In this document: in pieces, positions 38,397 through 46,771 of the stretch
Layout of the letters: every line of letters begins with the position of its first letter
How positions within the stretch are numbered: position 1 is the stretch's first letter
Assembly: GCA_963804825.1 (NCBI GenBank)
Contig: CAWDRV010000004.1
Coordinates: forward strand, 434,001-498,000
DNA: 64,000 nt
Reading direction: 5' to 3'
DNA from: JBKQVT01 sp963804825
Lineage (GTDB): Bacteria > Planctomycetota > Planctomycetia > Pirellulales > Thermoguttaceae
Notes under the pieces: model-generated
Told to the model about the DNA's origin: nothing
Databases searched by the model: none
Seen by the model: the letters and a program-made list of their open reading frames with translations, nothing else
Position numbers and translations under genes: made by a program

Positions 38397-40022
38397 TTAC
38401 CCCGGCTCGGGCTCGACGCGGCGAAACTGCTTCCAGTCGATCCCCAACTTGCGCATCTGCGCCCGCAACGTGTGCGGATTGATCCGCAACATCCGCGCGG
38501 CGCCGTGCGGACCCTCGATGCGTCCCGACGCGGCCGCCAACGCCGTCTCGATGTGCCGGCGCATCGCCGTGTCCAGCGGCACAATGCCCGCAGGCCCGGA
38601 CGGCGGCTTCGACAACGGCGATGACGGTGACAACGACGACGGCGAGGAGGACGACTCGGGCTCGGGTTTCGGCGCCGCGGCAGGGGGCGAACTCATGGGG
38701 TTGGCCGCGATGCCCAGGGCCTTGGCAATCTCCAGCCGCTTGCCGTCGCCCAGGATGGCCGCCCGGTCGATCACCGTACCCAACTCGCGGACGTTCCCCG
38801 GCCAAGGATACGTTTGCAGGAGTTCCATGTCTTCGGCGGCGGGCATGGCCGGCGCCAGTCCGAAGCGGATGGCGGCCCGATGGGCAAAATGCCGGGCCAA
38901 CTCCGGGATGTCCTCCCGCCGCTCCCGCAACGGCGGCAGCACAATGGGAAAAACCGCGATCCGATACCACAAGTCCTCGCGGAACCGGCCCTCCGCCACC
39001 ATGGCGGCCAGGTCGCGGTGCGTGGCGGCCACCATCCGCACGTCCACGCTGATCGGACGCTGCCCGCCCACGCGATCCAGCCAGCCGTCCTGAAGGATCC
39101 GCAGCAGGCGGACCTGGGCGGCCAGCGGCAGCTCGCCCAATTCATCCAACAGCAGCGTGCCGCCGTCGGCCCGCTCGAACCAGCCCTTGCGCGTCTCGAC
39201 CGCCCCGGTGAAGGCGCCCTTCTCGTGGCCGAACAACTGCGAGTCGATCAGCTCGTGGGGAATGGCGCCGCAATTGACGCGGATGAACGGCCCCTTGGCC
39301 CGCGGCGAGCGGTTGTGGATCGCCCGGGCCACCAATTCCTTGCCGGAGCCGGTCTCGCCGAAAATGAGCACCGGCACGTCGGAGCGAGCGACCAGCTCGA
39401 CGCGATCCATGACGGCATGGAGCCCGGACTCGACGCCGACGATCACGTCGCCCAGCTTGTTGCGTCCCAGGCGGTGGAGGAGCGAACGCTGCTCGGCCTC
39501 CGCCGCCTCGCGCAAGGCCGCCATCTCGCTGAGCCGATGGTGGTTGGCCAGGGCGACGGAGAACGGCTCCAATAGGACTTGGACCAGATCGGCATGGCGG
39601 GGCTCGAAGCTCAGGCCCGGCGGCGCCACCAACACCAAGGCCGCCCATCGGCCGGCGTCCGAGGCCAGCGGACCGGCCAACACGTCGCCCTGGACCCCCG
39701 GCGGGACCAACGAGGCCAGCTCGCCGCCGCGGGCACGGTTGCCGTGGCTGATCTTGCCCAGCTTGCACCAGGCCAAGAGCAGTTCCATTTGTCCGGCCGT
39801 GCACTCGCTGCGGGCGTCGCGGGGAAGGCCGTTGGTCGAGGGGGCGCCGAGGGCCACCGTCTCGACGCAATTCCGCGCCGGATCAATCTGCACCACCCGA
39901 ACCTCCGCGATCGGCACCTGTTGGGCAAGCAGGGCCGCGATCGTCTCCGTGGAACGGCTGATTTCGATATGGCGGCACGCTTCACGCCATACGTCCAGCA
40001 GTACGGTTCGGAATTCGTCCAA
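38397..40022 (-). CDS. Sigma-54-dependent transcriptional activator with GAF-like sensor
   Basis: 541 residues. A GAF-like N-terminal region (about 1-180), a AAA+ domain (GETGSGKE Walker A, GAFTGA sigma-54 contact loop, DELGELPLAAQVRLLR Walker B, RFREDLWYRI), a Ser/Pro-rich linker (about 455-490) and a C-terminal Fis-type HTH (GAARMLRINPHTLRAQMRKL). It activates sigma-54 promoters in response to an unknown signal. It is transcribed alone, divergent from the membrane protein at 40745. Start: first Met of the GAF region, MDEFRTVLLDVWREAC. Confidence 0.92.
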   Translation of the reverse strand: MDEFRTVLLDVWREACRHIEISRSTETIAALLAQQVPIAEVRVVQIDPARNCVETVALGAPSTNGLPRDARSECTAGQMELLLAWCKLGKISHGNRARGGELASLVPPGVQGDVLAGPLASDAGRWAALVLVAPPGLSFEPRHADLVQVLLEPFSVALANHHRLSEMAALREAAEAEQRSLLHRLGRNKLGDVIVGVESGLHAVMDRVELVARSDVPVLIFGETGSGKELVARAIHNRSPRAKGPFIRVNCGAIPHELIDSQLFGHEKGAFTGAVETRKGWFERADGGTLLLDELGELPLAAQVRLLRILQDGWLDRVGGQRPISVDVRMVAATHRDLAAMVAEGRFREDLWYRIAVFPIVLPPLRERREDIPELARHFAHRAAIRFGLAPAMPAAEDMELLQTYPWPGNVRELGTVIDRAAILGDGKRLEIAKALGIAANPMSSPPAAAPKPEPESSSSPSSLSPSSPLSKPPSGPAGIVPLDTAMRRHIETALAAASGRIEGPHGAARMLRINPHTLRAQMRKLGIDWKQFRRVEPEPG

Positions 40023-40206
40023 GGGGATTCTCCGCGCCCCGGTCCGTGGGCGACTGTTTCGGGCAATGCGAATGGCGTGCCAGAACCAGCCTTGCTTGAT
40101 CCTGGCACGTAATGGGTAGTCCGAGCTATTAAATATCAGGGCAAACTACCAAATATAACGGAACATGGCCTATTATGTCCAGCATATTTGATGGCGTTAT
40201 CGCGGT

Positions 40207-40330
40207 CTAGTGCCCCAACCGACCTGAATTGACGGGTGCCACGGTTGGCTTGTCCAACCGTGTTTCCACCACTGCTGGACAAGCCAGCAGTGGCACCCAA
40301 CATGTCAACCGAGCACGGTTGGGGCACTAG
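40207..40330. mobile_element. 124-bp MITE-like element
   Basis: Perfect 15-bp inverted ends CTAGTGCCCCAACCG (40207-40221) and its complement (40316-40330), flanked by the 5-bp direct repeat GCGGT (40202-40206, 40331-40335). The interior has nested arms (GGGTGCCAC...GTGGCACCC). Non-coding. It lies in the 720-bp gap between two divergent genes. Confidence 0.8.
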
Positions 40331-40552
40331 GCGGTCCCATGTCCCAAGACGCATAAAACGGCAAGAAACCACAAATCCAGGGCTTTGGCCCCCCGGCTGG
40401 CTTCCCGACTTCGACTCGGGAAAGGCGTTCTTGCCTACTTCGTACTTCGAGTCGCTGGAAGACACCGACACGCTCAGCGCCGTTCGTCGCTCCCCGCGAG
40501 GTGAAGGTCTTCTCGAACGAGGGGTGAGCGGCAGTCGGCAAGCTCGCCTTTC

Positions 40553-40657
40553 CCCCACGCCCACCGGCTGCGCCCGGTGGGACCGGAAGCGGAAAACGAC
40601 ATCGCTGCAATTCCCACCGGGCGCGACCCGCTATGCTGGTGCCCGGTGGGCGTGGGG
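40553..40657. repeat. 105-bp hairpin element with 15-bp ends
   Basis: CCCCACGCCCACCGG (40553-40567) and CCGGTGGGCGTGGGG (40643-40657) are perfect inverted ends. A partial copy of the left part lies at 51058-51094. I see no gene between 40336 and 40744. Confidence 0.75.
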
Positions 40658-40744
40658 CGCGCCACGTCGCATTCTGTCACGGTGCATAACCTATACTTTT
40701 CAGAGGCGGTCGGGTGTCCATGATTCCGGTGCGGGAGAGACGCG

Positions 40745-42318
40745 ATGCGCGGTCCGAACGACATGAACCCTCGCCAACGCGCGGCCGTGGTCCTGCTGAT
40801 CGTGGCCGTCTGCCTCTACATCAGCTCCACCACGGTCGCCGACCCGGACCTCTGGGGACACGTGCGGTTCGGACAAGACATCCTCGCCAGCCATCGCATC
40901 GCCGCGGCCGATCCCTATTCCTATCTGACCGCCGGGCAGACCTGGATCAACCACGAATGGCTGGCGGAGGTGGTCTTCGGGGCCGCCTTCAACGCCGCCG
41001 GTTCCTACGGGCTGCTGGCCCTGAAGGCCGCGATCCTGCTGGCCATCGTCGGGCTGTTGTATCGGCATCTTCGCGCGCAAGGGCGCGCACGATCGCCGCC
41101 GGCGCGATCGTCCTGCTGGTCGTGTTCATCATGGAGGTGGGCACTCGCACGATCCGCCCGCAGTTGTTCTCCTATTTGTTCTTCCTGCTGCTGCTGTTGA
41201 TCCTCTACGCGGCCGACACGGGCAGAATCCGCGCCTTGTGGCTCGCGCCGCCGCTGGTGGCCGTTTGGGCCAACTTCCACGGGGCGTTTCTGGCCGGGCT
41301 GGGGCTGCTGGGCGTTTGGTCCGCCGCCCGGATCGCCGTCGTGTGCCATGCGGCGGTCAAAAACGGATCGCCCTGGATCAAGCCTTGTTGCCAGGTCGCG
41401 TTGCCGGCGCTGGCCGCGGGGCTGGCCACGATGCTCAATCCCTACGGTCCCAAACTCCTCTGGTTCCTCATGGAAACGGCCACGGTCGCCAGGCCGGATA
41501 TCATGGAATGGCAGCCGGTCGACGTCACCAAGACCGAGGGCATTGCCTACCTGGCGCTGATTGGGCTATCGTTCCTGGCGATGGCGACAACGGCGACAGC
41601 GACAACGGCACGGCGGTTTCGGCCGGCGTTGATGGCGGCACTGGCTTGCACCGCGGTCTTGCCGTTGGTGGCGTTGCGGCATCTTCCCCTGGCGGCCTTG
41701 GCCGCAGCCGTCCTGGCAGGCGAGTATCTTGGGGCCGCATGGGAGCGCTGGCTGCCTGTCGGCCAAGGTCCGGGCGATCGGCGATTGCACCCGCGGGCGG
41801 GACTGACCGCGTTGCTGTTGCCTTTGACCGGCGCGGTGGTGCTGTCCGGCGCGACGCTGCACCACGCGTTGCGGATTAGCGTCGATCCGAGGCATGCGGC
41901 TTACCCCGTCCGGGCGGTCGCCCTGCTGCGGGCCAGCGGGGTCCGCGGCAACATGGCCGTCTTCTTCAACTGGGGCCAGTATGTGATCTGGCGCCTCAGC
42001 CCCCGGATCAAGGTCTCCTACGACGGCCGCCGCGAGACCGTTTATCCCGAGCCGCTGCGAGCGCTGAACAACGATTGGGTGCAGGGCGTCGGCCGATGGG
42101 ACGCGATTCTCGACGAGTATCCGACCGACTTGGCGCTGTTGGACAAACGGCTTGCGGCCTACAACCTTATGCGGTTGAAGGCCGGTTGGACCCTGGTCTA
42201 TGAGGACGCGCTGGCGGCGATTTTTGTCCGCGACTCGTCGGCGATGATTCGCGCGATTCGCGGCGCTGGACCGAGCGATTTGCCGGCCGACGGGGCGGGA
42301 ACGGGCTTCCCGGAATAA
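40745..42318 (+). CDS. Multispanning membrane protein, GT-C-like (one frameshift)
   Basis: About 525 residues. Two segments joined by a one-base loss near 41090. About ten hydrophobic helices are visible; the first loop has DPDLWGHVRFGQDILASHRI and TAGQTWINHEWLAEVVF, as in planctomycete membrane proteins with a GT-C-like layout (acidic residue in the first extracytoplasmic loop). The C-terminal ~120 residues are soluble (IKVSYDGRRETVYPEPLRALN). A polyprenyl-linked sugar transferase is possible but unproved. Starts at ATG 40745 with GGGAGAG upstream. Confidence 0.65.
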
Positions 42319-42349
42319 GGCGGAAGGCGGAAGGCGGAAGGCGGAAGGA
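42319..42349. repeat. (GGCGGAA)n simple repeat
   Basis: Four exact 7-bp units and a partial one just after the stop of the membrane protein. The same unit occurs at 13143-13159 and 46623-46650, each time next to a gene end. Confidence 0.85.
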
Positions 42350-42953
42350 AGCCGGCGCGGCCAACGGGATCGCGCGGCACGGCCAGGCTGACATCCCCCA
42401 TCCTTCTTCCGCTTTTTCCCTTCATCCTTCACCCTTGATCCCTTATCCTTCCTCCTTCATCCTTGCGAAGCTGGGTGGAGTTTGTCGATTGTTGAGAGAT
42501 TGCGGGGGCGAGCGGCGTGCTAAGCGGGTCTTACAATCGTCAAACTTTCGCCGCCTTCCTTGCTTGGCAATCTTTGCGCCCGAGGAGCAGTAAACCTTTT
42601 GGTGAAAATGCCTTCCGAACGTTTAAGCCGTCTTTGTCGGCGTGCCGATACGGTAACTGACCCTTCATAACCAGCATGTGCCACGGAGGCACGATGCAAG
42701 GGCGCGTCAGGCAACCGGATCGGTGTTTATCGAGTCAAGGAATGGCTCGACGGTCCTGGCGCAGTACACCGTGCGAACCGCGGGTGCTGACCCACCTTCC
42801 CTGCCCGCAATCGGAAGCCACGCTTGAGTCGGTTCTAACCCATGGGAGGACCCGCCCACGCCATGGGGTGAAGCAGATGCTTGCCACTCCGGCTTGTGGT
42901 TGCACGACGGGGATTGAAGTTCCCCCGGTTCATTGTAAAGGAGTGATTGCTCA
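42350..42953. other. Long leader region before the cysteine-rich gene
   Basis: About 600 bp with no convincing gene. CCATGGGAGGACCCGCCCA...CCATGGGG near 42840-42866 could form a stem. AAGGAG near 42939 is the ribosome binding site of the next gene. A long untranslated leader is possible. Confidence 0.45.
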
Positions 42954-43778
42954 ATGAACAGCAAGACAGTATTTGGAGCGCTCCTGCTGAGCGCGGCGCT
43001 GTGCGCCCAGGGGTTTGCGGACCCATGCGGTGGCTGCGGCCCCTGTGAGCCTGTGAAGGCTGCCTGTTGTGCGCCAGCCCCGAAGTGTTGTGCCCCCGCC
43101 CCGACCTGCGGGTGCGAGACGAAGTGCTGCTGCACGCCCGTCCGCGATTTGTTCTGCGGACTGAAGGACATCTTCGAGTGCAAGTGCTGCAAGTGCGAGA
43201 CCTGCGGCGCGGTGAAGTGCTGCGCTCCCGAGCCCACCTGCTGCAAGCCGGCGTGCTGCGAGAAGACCTGCGGCTGCTGCAAGCCCGCGTGCTGCGAGAA
43301 GACCTGCGGCTGCTGCAAGCCCGCGTGCTGCGAGAAGACCTGCGGCTGCTGCAAGCCCGTCTGCGGCTGCTGCAAGCCCGCCTGCTGCGAGAAGACCTGC
43401 GGCTGCTGCAAGCCCGCCTGCTGCGAGAAGACCTGCGGCTGCTGCAAGCCCGTCTGCGGCTGCTGCAAGCCCGCCTGCTGCGAGAAGACCTGTGGCTGCG
43501 GCTGCGAGAAGTGCTGCTGCCATCCCGTCGCGGACCTGCTCAGGAACTTGTTCTGCTGCAACTGCTGCTGCCAGAAGGTAGCGTGCTGTGGGGCGGCGGC
43601 CCCGTGCGGCTGCAGCTGCAACGGGGGCGCCCCGATGACGACCCCGAGTGCTGCTCCCACGACTCCGGCGAAGTCGGCGGAACCGGCTCCTTTGCCGAAG
43701 GCGCCTCAAACGGAGAACACGAAGGCCGGCGATCCGACCGCTTCCTTGCTGCGGAACCGCAGCGTGGTGGTCAACTGA
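42954..43778 (+). CDS. Exported cysteine-rich repeat protein
   Basis: 274 residues. A signal peptide (VFGALLLSAALCAQGFA) is followed by a mature part with about 71 cysteines. The unit CCKPACCEKTCG occurs six times, with two CCKPVCG short units, at residues about 98-185. Flanks carry CCAPAP, CGCETKCCC and CCNCCCQK. The end (from about 225) is Pro/Ala/Thr-rich without Cys. Planctomycete envelopes are known to contain Cys- and Pro-rich proteins, so a disulfide-linked surface or wall role is plausible; metal binding is the alternative. AAGGAG precedes the ATG. hemE follows 127 bp downstream. Confidence 0.85.
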   Translation: MNSKTVFGALLLSAALCAQGFADPCGGCGPCEPVKAACCAPAPKCCAPAPTCGCETKCCCTPVRDLFCGLKDIFECKCCKCETCGAVKCCAPEPTCCKPACCEKTCGCCKPACCEKTCGCCKPACCEKTCGCCKPVCGCCKPACCEKTCGCCKPACCEKTCGCCKPVCGCCKPACCEKTCGCGCEKCCCHPVADLLRNLFCCNCCCQKVACCGAAAPCGCSCNGGAPMTTPSAAPTTPAKSAEPAPLPKAPQTENTKAGDPTASLLRNRSVVVN

Positions 43779-43905
43779 GACACGCCGCAAAGCGAAAGAC
43801 CATTGCCAGGTCTGCCCGGATGGAAACGCCCGGGCAGACCTGCTTCGTTTCTTGTCCGCGCCGCGGCCGCGCGTTATCCTGGAGGGAACCCCGAGGGATT
43901 CGTTG

Positions 43906-44955
43906 ATGCCCGCTCCATCCCCTCCCGCCTGGCACGATAGCCTGCTGATGAAGGCAGTCCGCCGCGAGCCGGTCCCGCGGACGCCGATCTGGCTGATGCG
44001 CCAGGCCGGCCGCTACCTGCCGGAGTACCGTGCCCTGCGCCGCAAGCTGGGCTTTCTCGAACTCTGCAAACGCCCCGACCTGGGCGCCGAGATCATGCTG
44101 GCGACCGTCGACCGGCTGGGCGTGGACGCGGCCATCCTCTTCTCCGATCTGCTGTTGATCCTGGAGCCGATGGGGCTGGAAGTGGAATTCACCGGCGGGG
44201 AGGGGCCGCGATTGCCGTCTCCCCTCCGAGGCGCGGCCGACGTGGATCGGCTGCGGGAACTGGAGAGTGTCGATCCCTTGGAGTTCGTGCTGGAGACGGT
44301 GCGAAAGACGCGGGCCGGCCTGCCCGCAACGCTGCCGCTGTTGGGTTTCGCCGGCGCCCCGTTCACCTTGGCGGCCTATGCCGTGGAGGGCGGCTCCAGC
44401 CGCGACTACCGGCGCACCAAGGCGTTGATGCTCCGCGACCCGGCGGCCTGGGACGCGCTGTTGGGTCGCTTGGGACGGGCGATCATCCGGTATCTGAACG
44501 CCCAGGTCCATGCCGGCGCCCAAGCGGTGCAACTGTTCGATAGCTGGGCGGGCTGCCTGGGTGAAGACGATTATCGCCGCTACGTGCTGCCGCACACTCG
44601 CCGGGTGATCGAAGGCGTCCGGCCCGGGACGCCCGTGATTCACTTCTCCACCGGCAACCCGGCGCTGCTGCCGGCCCTGGCCGAGGCGGGCGGAGACGTG
44701 ATCGGCGTGGACTGGCGCATCGGGCTGGCGGACGCGTGGCGGCGGATCGGTTACGATCGGGCGATCCAGGGGAATCTCGATCCGGCCGTCCTCTTGACCA
44801 CTCCGGCCGAGGTCCGTCGCCGGGCGAAGGAAGTCCTCGCCCAAGCCGCCGGGCGAGCGGGCCACATCTTCAACCTCGGCCACGGCGTGCTTCCCGAAAC
44901 ACCTGTGGAAAACGTCCTCGCCCTGGTCCGTGCGGTGCATGAAGACCCGGCCTGA
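43906..44955 (+). CDS. hemE: Uroporphyrinogen decarboxylase
   Basis: 349 residues, typical length. HemE converts uroporphyrinogen III to coproporphyrinogen III. RTPIWLMRQAGRYLPEYR is the diagnostic N-terminal motif with the catalytic Arg; AAILFSDLLLILEPMG, GFAGAPFTLAAYAVEGG, QLFDSWAGCLGEDDYRRY and FNLGHGVLPETPVENVLALV follow in order. Start ATG 43906 with GAGG upstream. Convergent with the small genes at 45 kb. Confidence 0.96.
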   Translation: MPAPSPPAWHDSLLMKAVRREPVPRTPIWLMRQAGRYLPEYRALRRKLGFLELCKRPDLGAEIMLATVDRLGVDAAILFSDLLLILEPMGLEVEFTGGEGPRLPSPLRGAADVDRLRELESVDPLEFVLETVRKTRAGLPATLPLLGFAGAPFTLAAYAVEGGSSRDYRRTKALMLRDPAAWDALLGRLGRAIIRYLNAQVHAGAQAVQLFDSWAGCLGEDDYRRYVLPHTRRVIEGVRPGTPVIHFSTGNPALLPALAEAGGDVIGVDWRIGLADAWRRIGYDRAIQGNLDPAVLLTTPAEVRRRAKEVLAQAAGRAGHIFNLGHGVLPETPVENVLALVRAVHEDPA

Positions 44956-44969
44956 CCCGCCAACGCGCC

Positions 44970-45361
44970 GGGGACAGTCCCGGTTTCGCAGCCAACACGT
45001 CGCCCTCGGACACGACGCCCATCCCGTCGCGGAAATCGAGACTGTCCCCTGCGGTACCCCCCGCTGCACAAGTTCAAGCTGCCCGGCGCGGACCGGGAGC
45101 GGCCGCCGGAACCGGCAACACCGAAGAGTCAAGGTCCTGCCGGTCGGGCTCCGGTTTTTCGGCCGCCGCCTCCATCGCCTTCCTCGCCGCCATGCGGCGC
45201 TGCAATTCCAGGCTGACCGCTTCGCTCAGTTCGGAAAGGTCCTCCGGCTTCATGGTGCGGATCCGCTTCAGAATCTTGTTCATCCGACTCTTGCTCCTTG
45301 GAAAGTGTTTTCGACGTGTTGGGAAGGGGACCGCTCGGTGCGAAACGTCGGGACAGTCCCC
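44970..45361. repeat. GGGGACAGTCCC motifs around small genes
   Basis: Copies at 44970-44981, 45041-45049 (partial, ACTGTCCCC) and 45349-45361. The same motif is at 15414, 36488, 36520 and about 49493. They lie between genes. Confidence 0.7.
45074..45283 (-). CDS. Small protein C of the RRAA set
   Basis: 69 residues: an amphipathic N-terminal part MNKILKRIRTMKPEDLSELS and EAVSLELQRRMAARK, then an Ala/Pro-rich tail ending APGPRRAA. The N-terminus is clearly related to the 79-residue protein at 45609 (ILK...LSEL...LSEA...E-R-R). AAGGAG lies ten bases before the ATG, spacing identical to that relative. Last gene of a proposed four-gene operon. No known family. Confidence 0.65.
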   Translation of the reverse strand: MNKILKRIRTMKPEDLSELSEAVSLELQRRMAARKAMEAAAEKPEPDRQDLDSSVLPVPAAAPGPRRAA

Positions 45362-45368
45362 AAGGGCC

Positions 45369-45560
45369 TCACGCGGCCCGGCGAGCCGAACGGCGCATGG
45401 CAAGGCTGCGACCCGCCCAAAATTCCTCCGTCTCGGTGTCCGTCTTCTCGTCCTTCTCGTCCGGAGAAGGGGGCTTGTCCGGCTCCGGCGGATCGCGATG
45501 GTCCTCCGGTCGCAAGGGCAAAATGACCGGTTCGTCCTCGGGTTCCAAAAATTGTTTCAT
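45369..45560 (-). CDS. Small acidic protein B of the RRAA set
   Basis: 63 residues. The first ~45 are strongly acidic with many prolines (EPEDEPVILPLRPEDHRD), then a basic end MRRSARRAA. It does not resemble its two neighbours except at the C-terminus. GGGGGG precedes the ATG. Its acidic body and basic neighbours suggest possible mutual binding, which is inference. Confidence 0.6.
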   Translation of the reverse strand: MKQFLEPEDEPVILPLRPEDHRDPPEPDKPPSPDEKDEKTDTETEEFWAGRSLAMRRSARRAA

Positions 45561-45608
45561 AGCGACTACCCCCCTAAAGCGAGTGATGCCCTCTTGGCGC
45601 TTGCCGGC

Positions 45609-45848
45609 TCAGGCCGCACGCCGCGGACCGGCCGACTTCCCCAAACCTGAAACCTTCACGGATGGCCCCGATTTCCCCACGCGTCGCCGGTAACTCTGCT
45701 GGCGCTCGACGGCGCGCCGGCGGGCAGAGTCGGGAACGTCCTCGCCTATTTTTGCGCGGCGCTCCATTTCGGCGTCAATGGCTTCGCTCAAACGAAACAA
45801 CTGGGGCTCCGACAGTTGACTTAATTGCTTCAGAATCGTCGCACTCAT
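45609..45848 (-). CDS. Small protein A of the RRAA set
   Basis: 79 residues. MSATILKQLSQLSEPQLFRL and SEAIDAEMERRAKIG form an amphipathic helical part; the rest is basic, ending SAGPRRAA. Related to the protein at 45074 in the N-terminal helix and in the last six residues. AAGGAG lies ten b before the ATG at 45848; the longer upstream frame is rejected. No known family. Confidence 0.65.
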   Translation of the reverse strand: MSATILKQLSQLSEPQLFRLSEAIDAEMERRAKIGEDVPDSARRRAVERQQSYRRRVGKSGPSVKVSGLGKSAGPRRAA

Positions 45849-45974
45849 CGAACCTTCACTCCTTGGATGTCTGGCCGCAGCCGAGAGCAACCATCTGCCT
45901 CGCATCGACAGCCTGAAACCCTGATGTTATCCCTTGTTGACTTTGTTGGCCGCCGGCCCGCGGCGCCGCCATGG

Positions 45975-46391
45975 CTAGGCTACTTTCCCCCACGATCGTC
46001 TTTGTCCGTCGCGCAGGGTCCGGCTGAAGAACCCGTCCCACTCCACGTCGGTCAATGGTCCCAACAGCAACTGCGCCCCCCGGGAACGCACGAACAACTC
46101 CAGGCCGTCGTGCATGCACTCGGTGTACATGGCCGCGGCGCCGGCGCCCAACCGCCCCGCCGCCTCCGAGAAGGCGTCGGCGGCTTGCGCATGGTCTTCC
46201 GTGGCGTCGATCAACGCCACGTCGGCCCGCTCAAGCACCGCACGAATATCGGGAAGCAACCTGGCGAACGAGCAGTTGACCGTGCAGCCCGAACGCTTGT
46301 TTGCCCATTTCGTAATCTGTCGCGCCAAGGAGTCGCATGCGTAGAACAGAGCGATCTCCACCACGTGCGACCCCGATCCGAGTTTCTCCAC
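45975..46391 (-). CDS. Receiver-like small protein, first gene of the sigma-54 operon
   Basis: 138 residues. VVEIALFYACDSLARQITKW, ADVALIDATEDHAQAADAF and QLLLGPLTDVEWDGFFSRT follow the beta/alpha order of a receiver domain, with a possible Asp in LIDAT but without the usual Lys, so it is a pseudo-receiver at best. The GTG start at 46391 is decided by GAGGAG seven bases upstream. The -24/-12 promoter lies 74-89 bp upstream. It may pass a signal to the activator encoded just upstream; that is inference. Confidence 0.55.
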   Translation of the reverse strand: MEKLGSGSHVVEIALFYACDSLARQITKWANKRSGCTVNCSFARLLPDIRAVLERADVALIDATEDHAQAADAFSEAAGRLGAGAAAMYTECMHDGLELFVRSRGAQLLLGPLTDVEWDGFFSRTLRDGQRRSWGKVA

Positions 46392-46464
46392 GATTTGTCT
46401 CCTCGCCGATACGATGATCTTCCATGACGTGATACGGTCGAAATCGACCAGCCGCTAGAGCACT

Positions 46465-46480
46465 AGCAATCGCGATGCCA
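46465..46480 (-). promoter_or_regulatory. Sigma-54 (-24/-12) promoter
   Basis: TGGCATCGCGATTGCT on the minus strand matches TGGCACG-N4-TTGCW with GG and GC exactly ten bases apart, the strict spacing of RpoN promoters. It points at the gene starting at 46391 and lies 291 bp downstream of a sigma-54 activator gene. Confidence 0.75.
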
Positions 46481-46622
46481 TTGGGCCGCCGCTGCCAACT
46501 TACTCCGCAAGTGATGCCGTGTCACGACCTTGGAGTGAAATCGCATTGCCGCGGCCCGGGACCGGAGTCCCAAAGCGGTCGCAAAGCGCGGCCATCCCCG
46601 GCTGCAAAGCGCGACAACCAAA

Positions 46623-46675
46623 GGCGGAAGGCGGAAGGCGGAAGGAGGAAGTGAGCCGGAGGCGTTAGCCTCCGG
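46623..46675. repeat. (GGCGGAA)n plus GGCGTTAGCC hairpin
   Basis: About three and a half GGCGGAA units (46623-46650) followed by GAGCCGGAGGCGTTAGCCTCCGG (46653-46675), a hairpin of the TTACG/TTAG family. No gene lies between 46481 and 46771. Confidence 0.75.
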
Positions 46676-46771
46676 ATAGGAAGGAGACGCGGCTGCGCGC
46701 TTGCCATTTTGCGCAACGCTTCGGACAGGCGCGGCTGCACGCTTGCCGTTTCGCACGCCCCGCAAGGGCAG

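Noticed and set aside
40336..40552. Possible gene between the MITE and the hairpin element
   Set aside because: Open frames on both strands lack motifs and ribosome binding sites.
43250..43500. 36-bp repeats as a possible CRISPR
   Set aside because: In-frame codons of the Cys-rich protein; no unique spacers.
45881..45895. Second sigma-54 promoter before the small protein at 45848
   Set aside because: AGGCAGATGGTTGCT has GG and GC only nine bases apart; RpoN spacing is strict.
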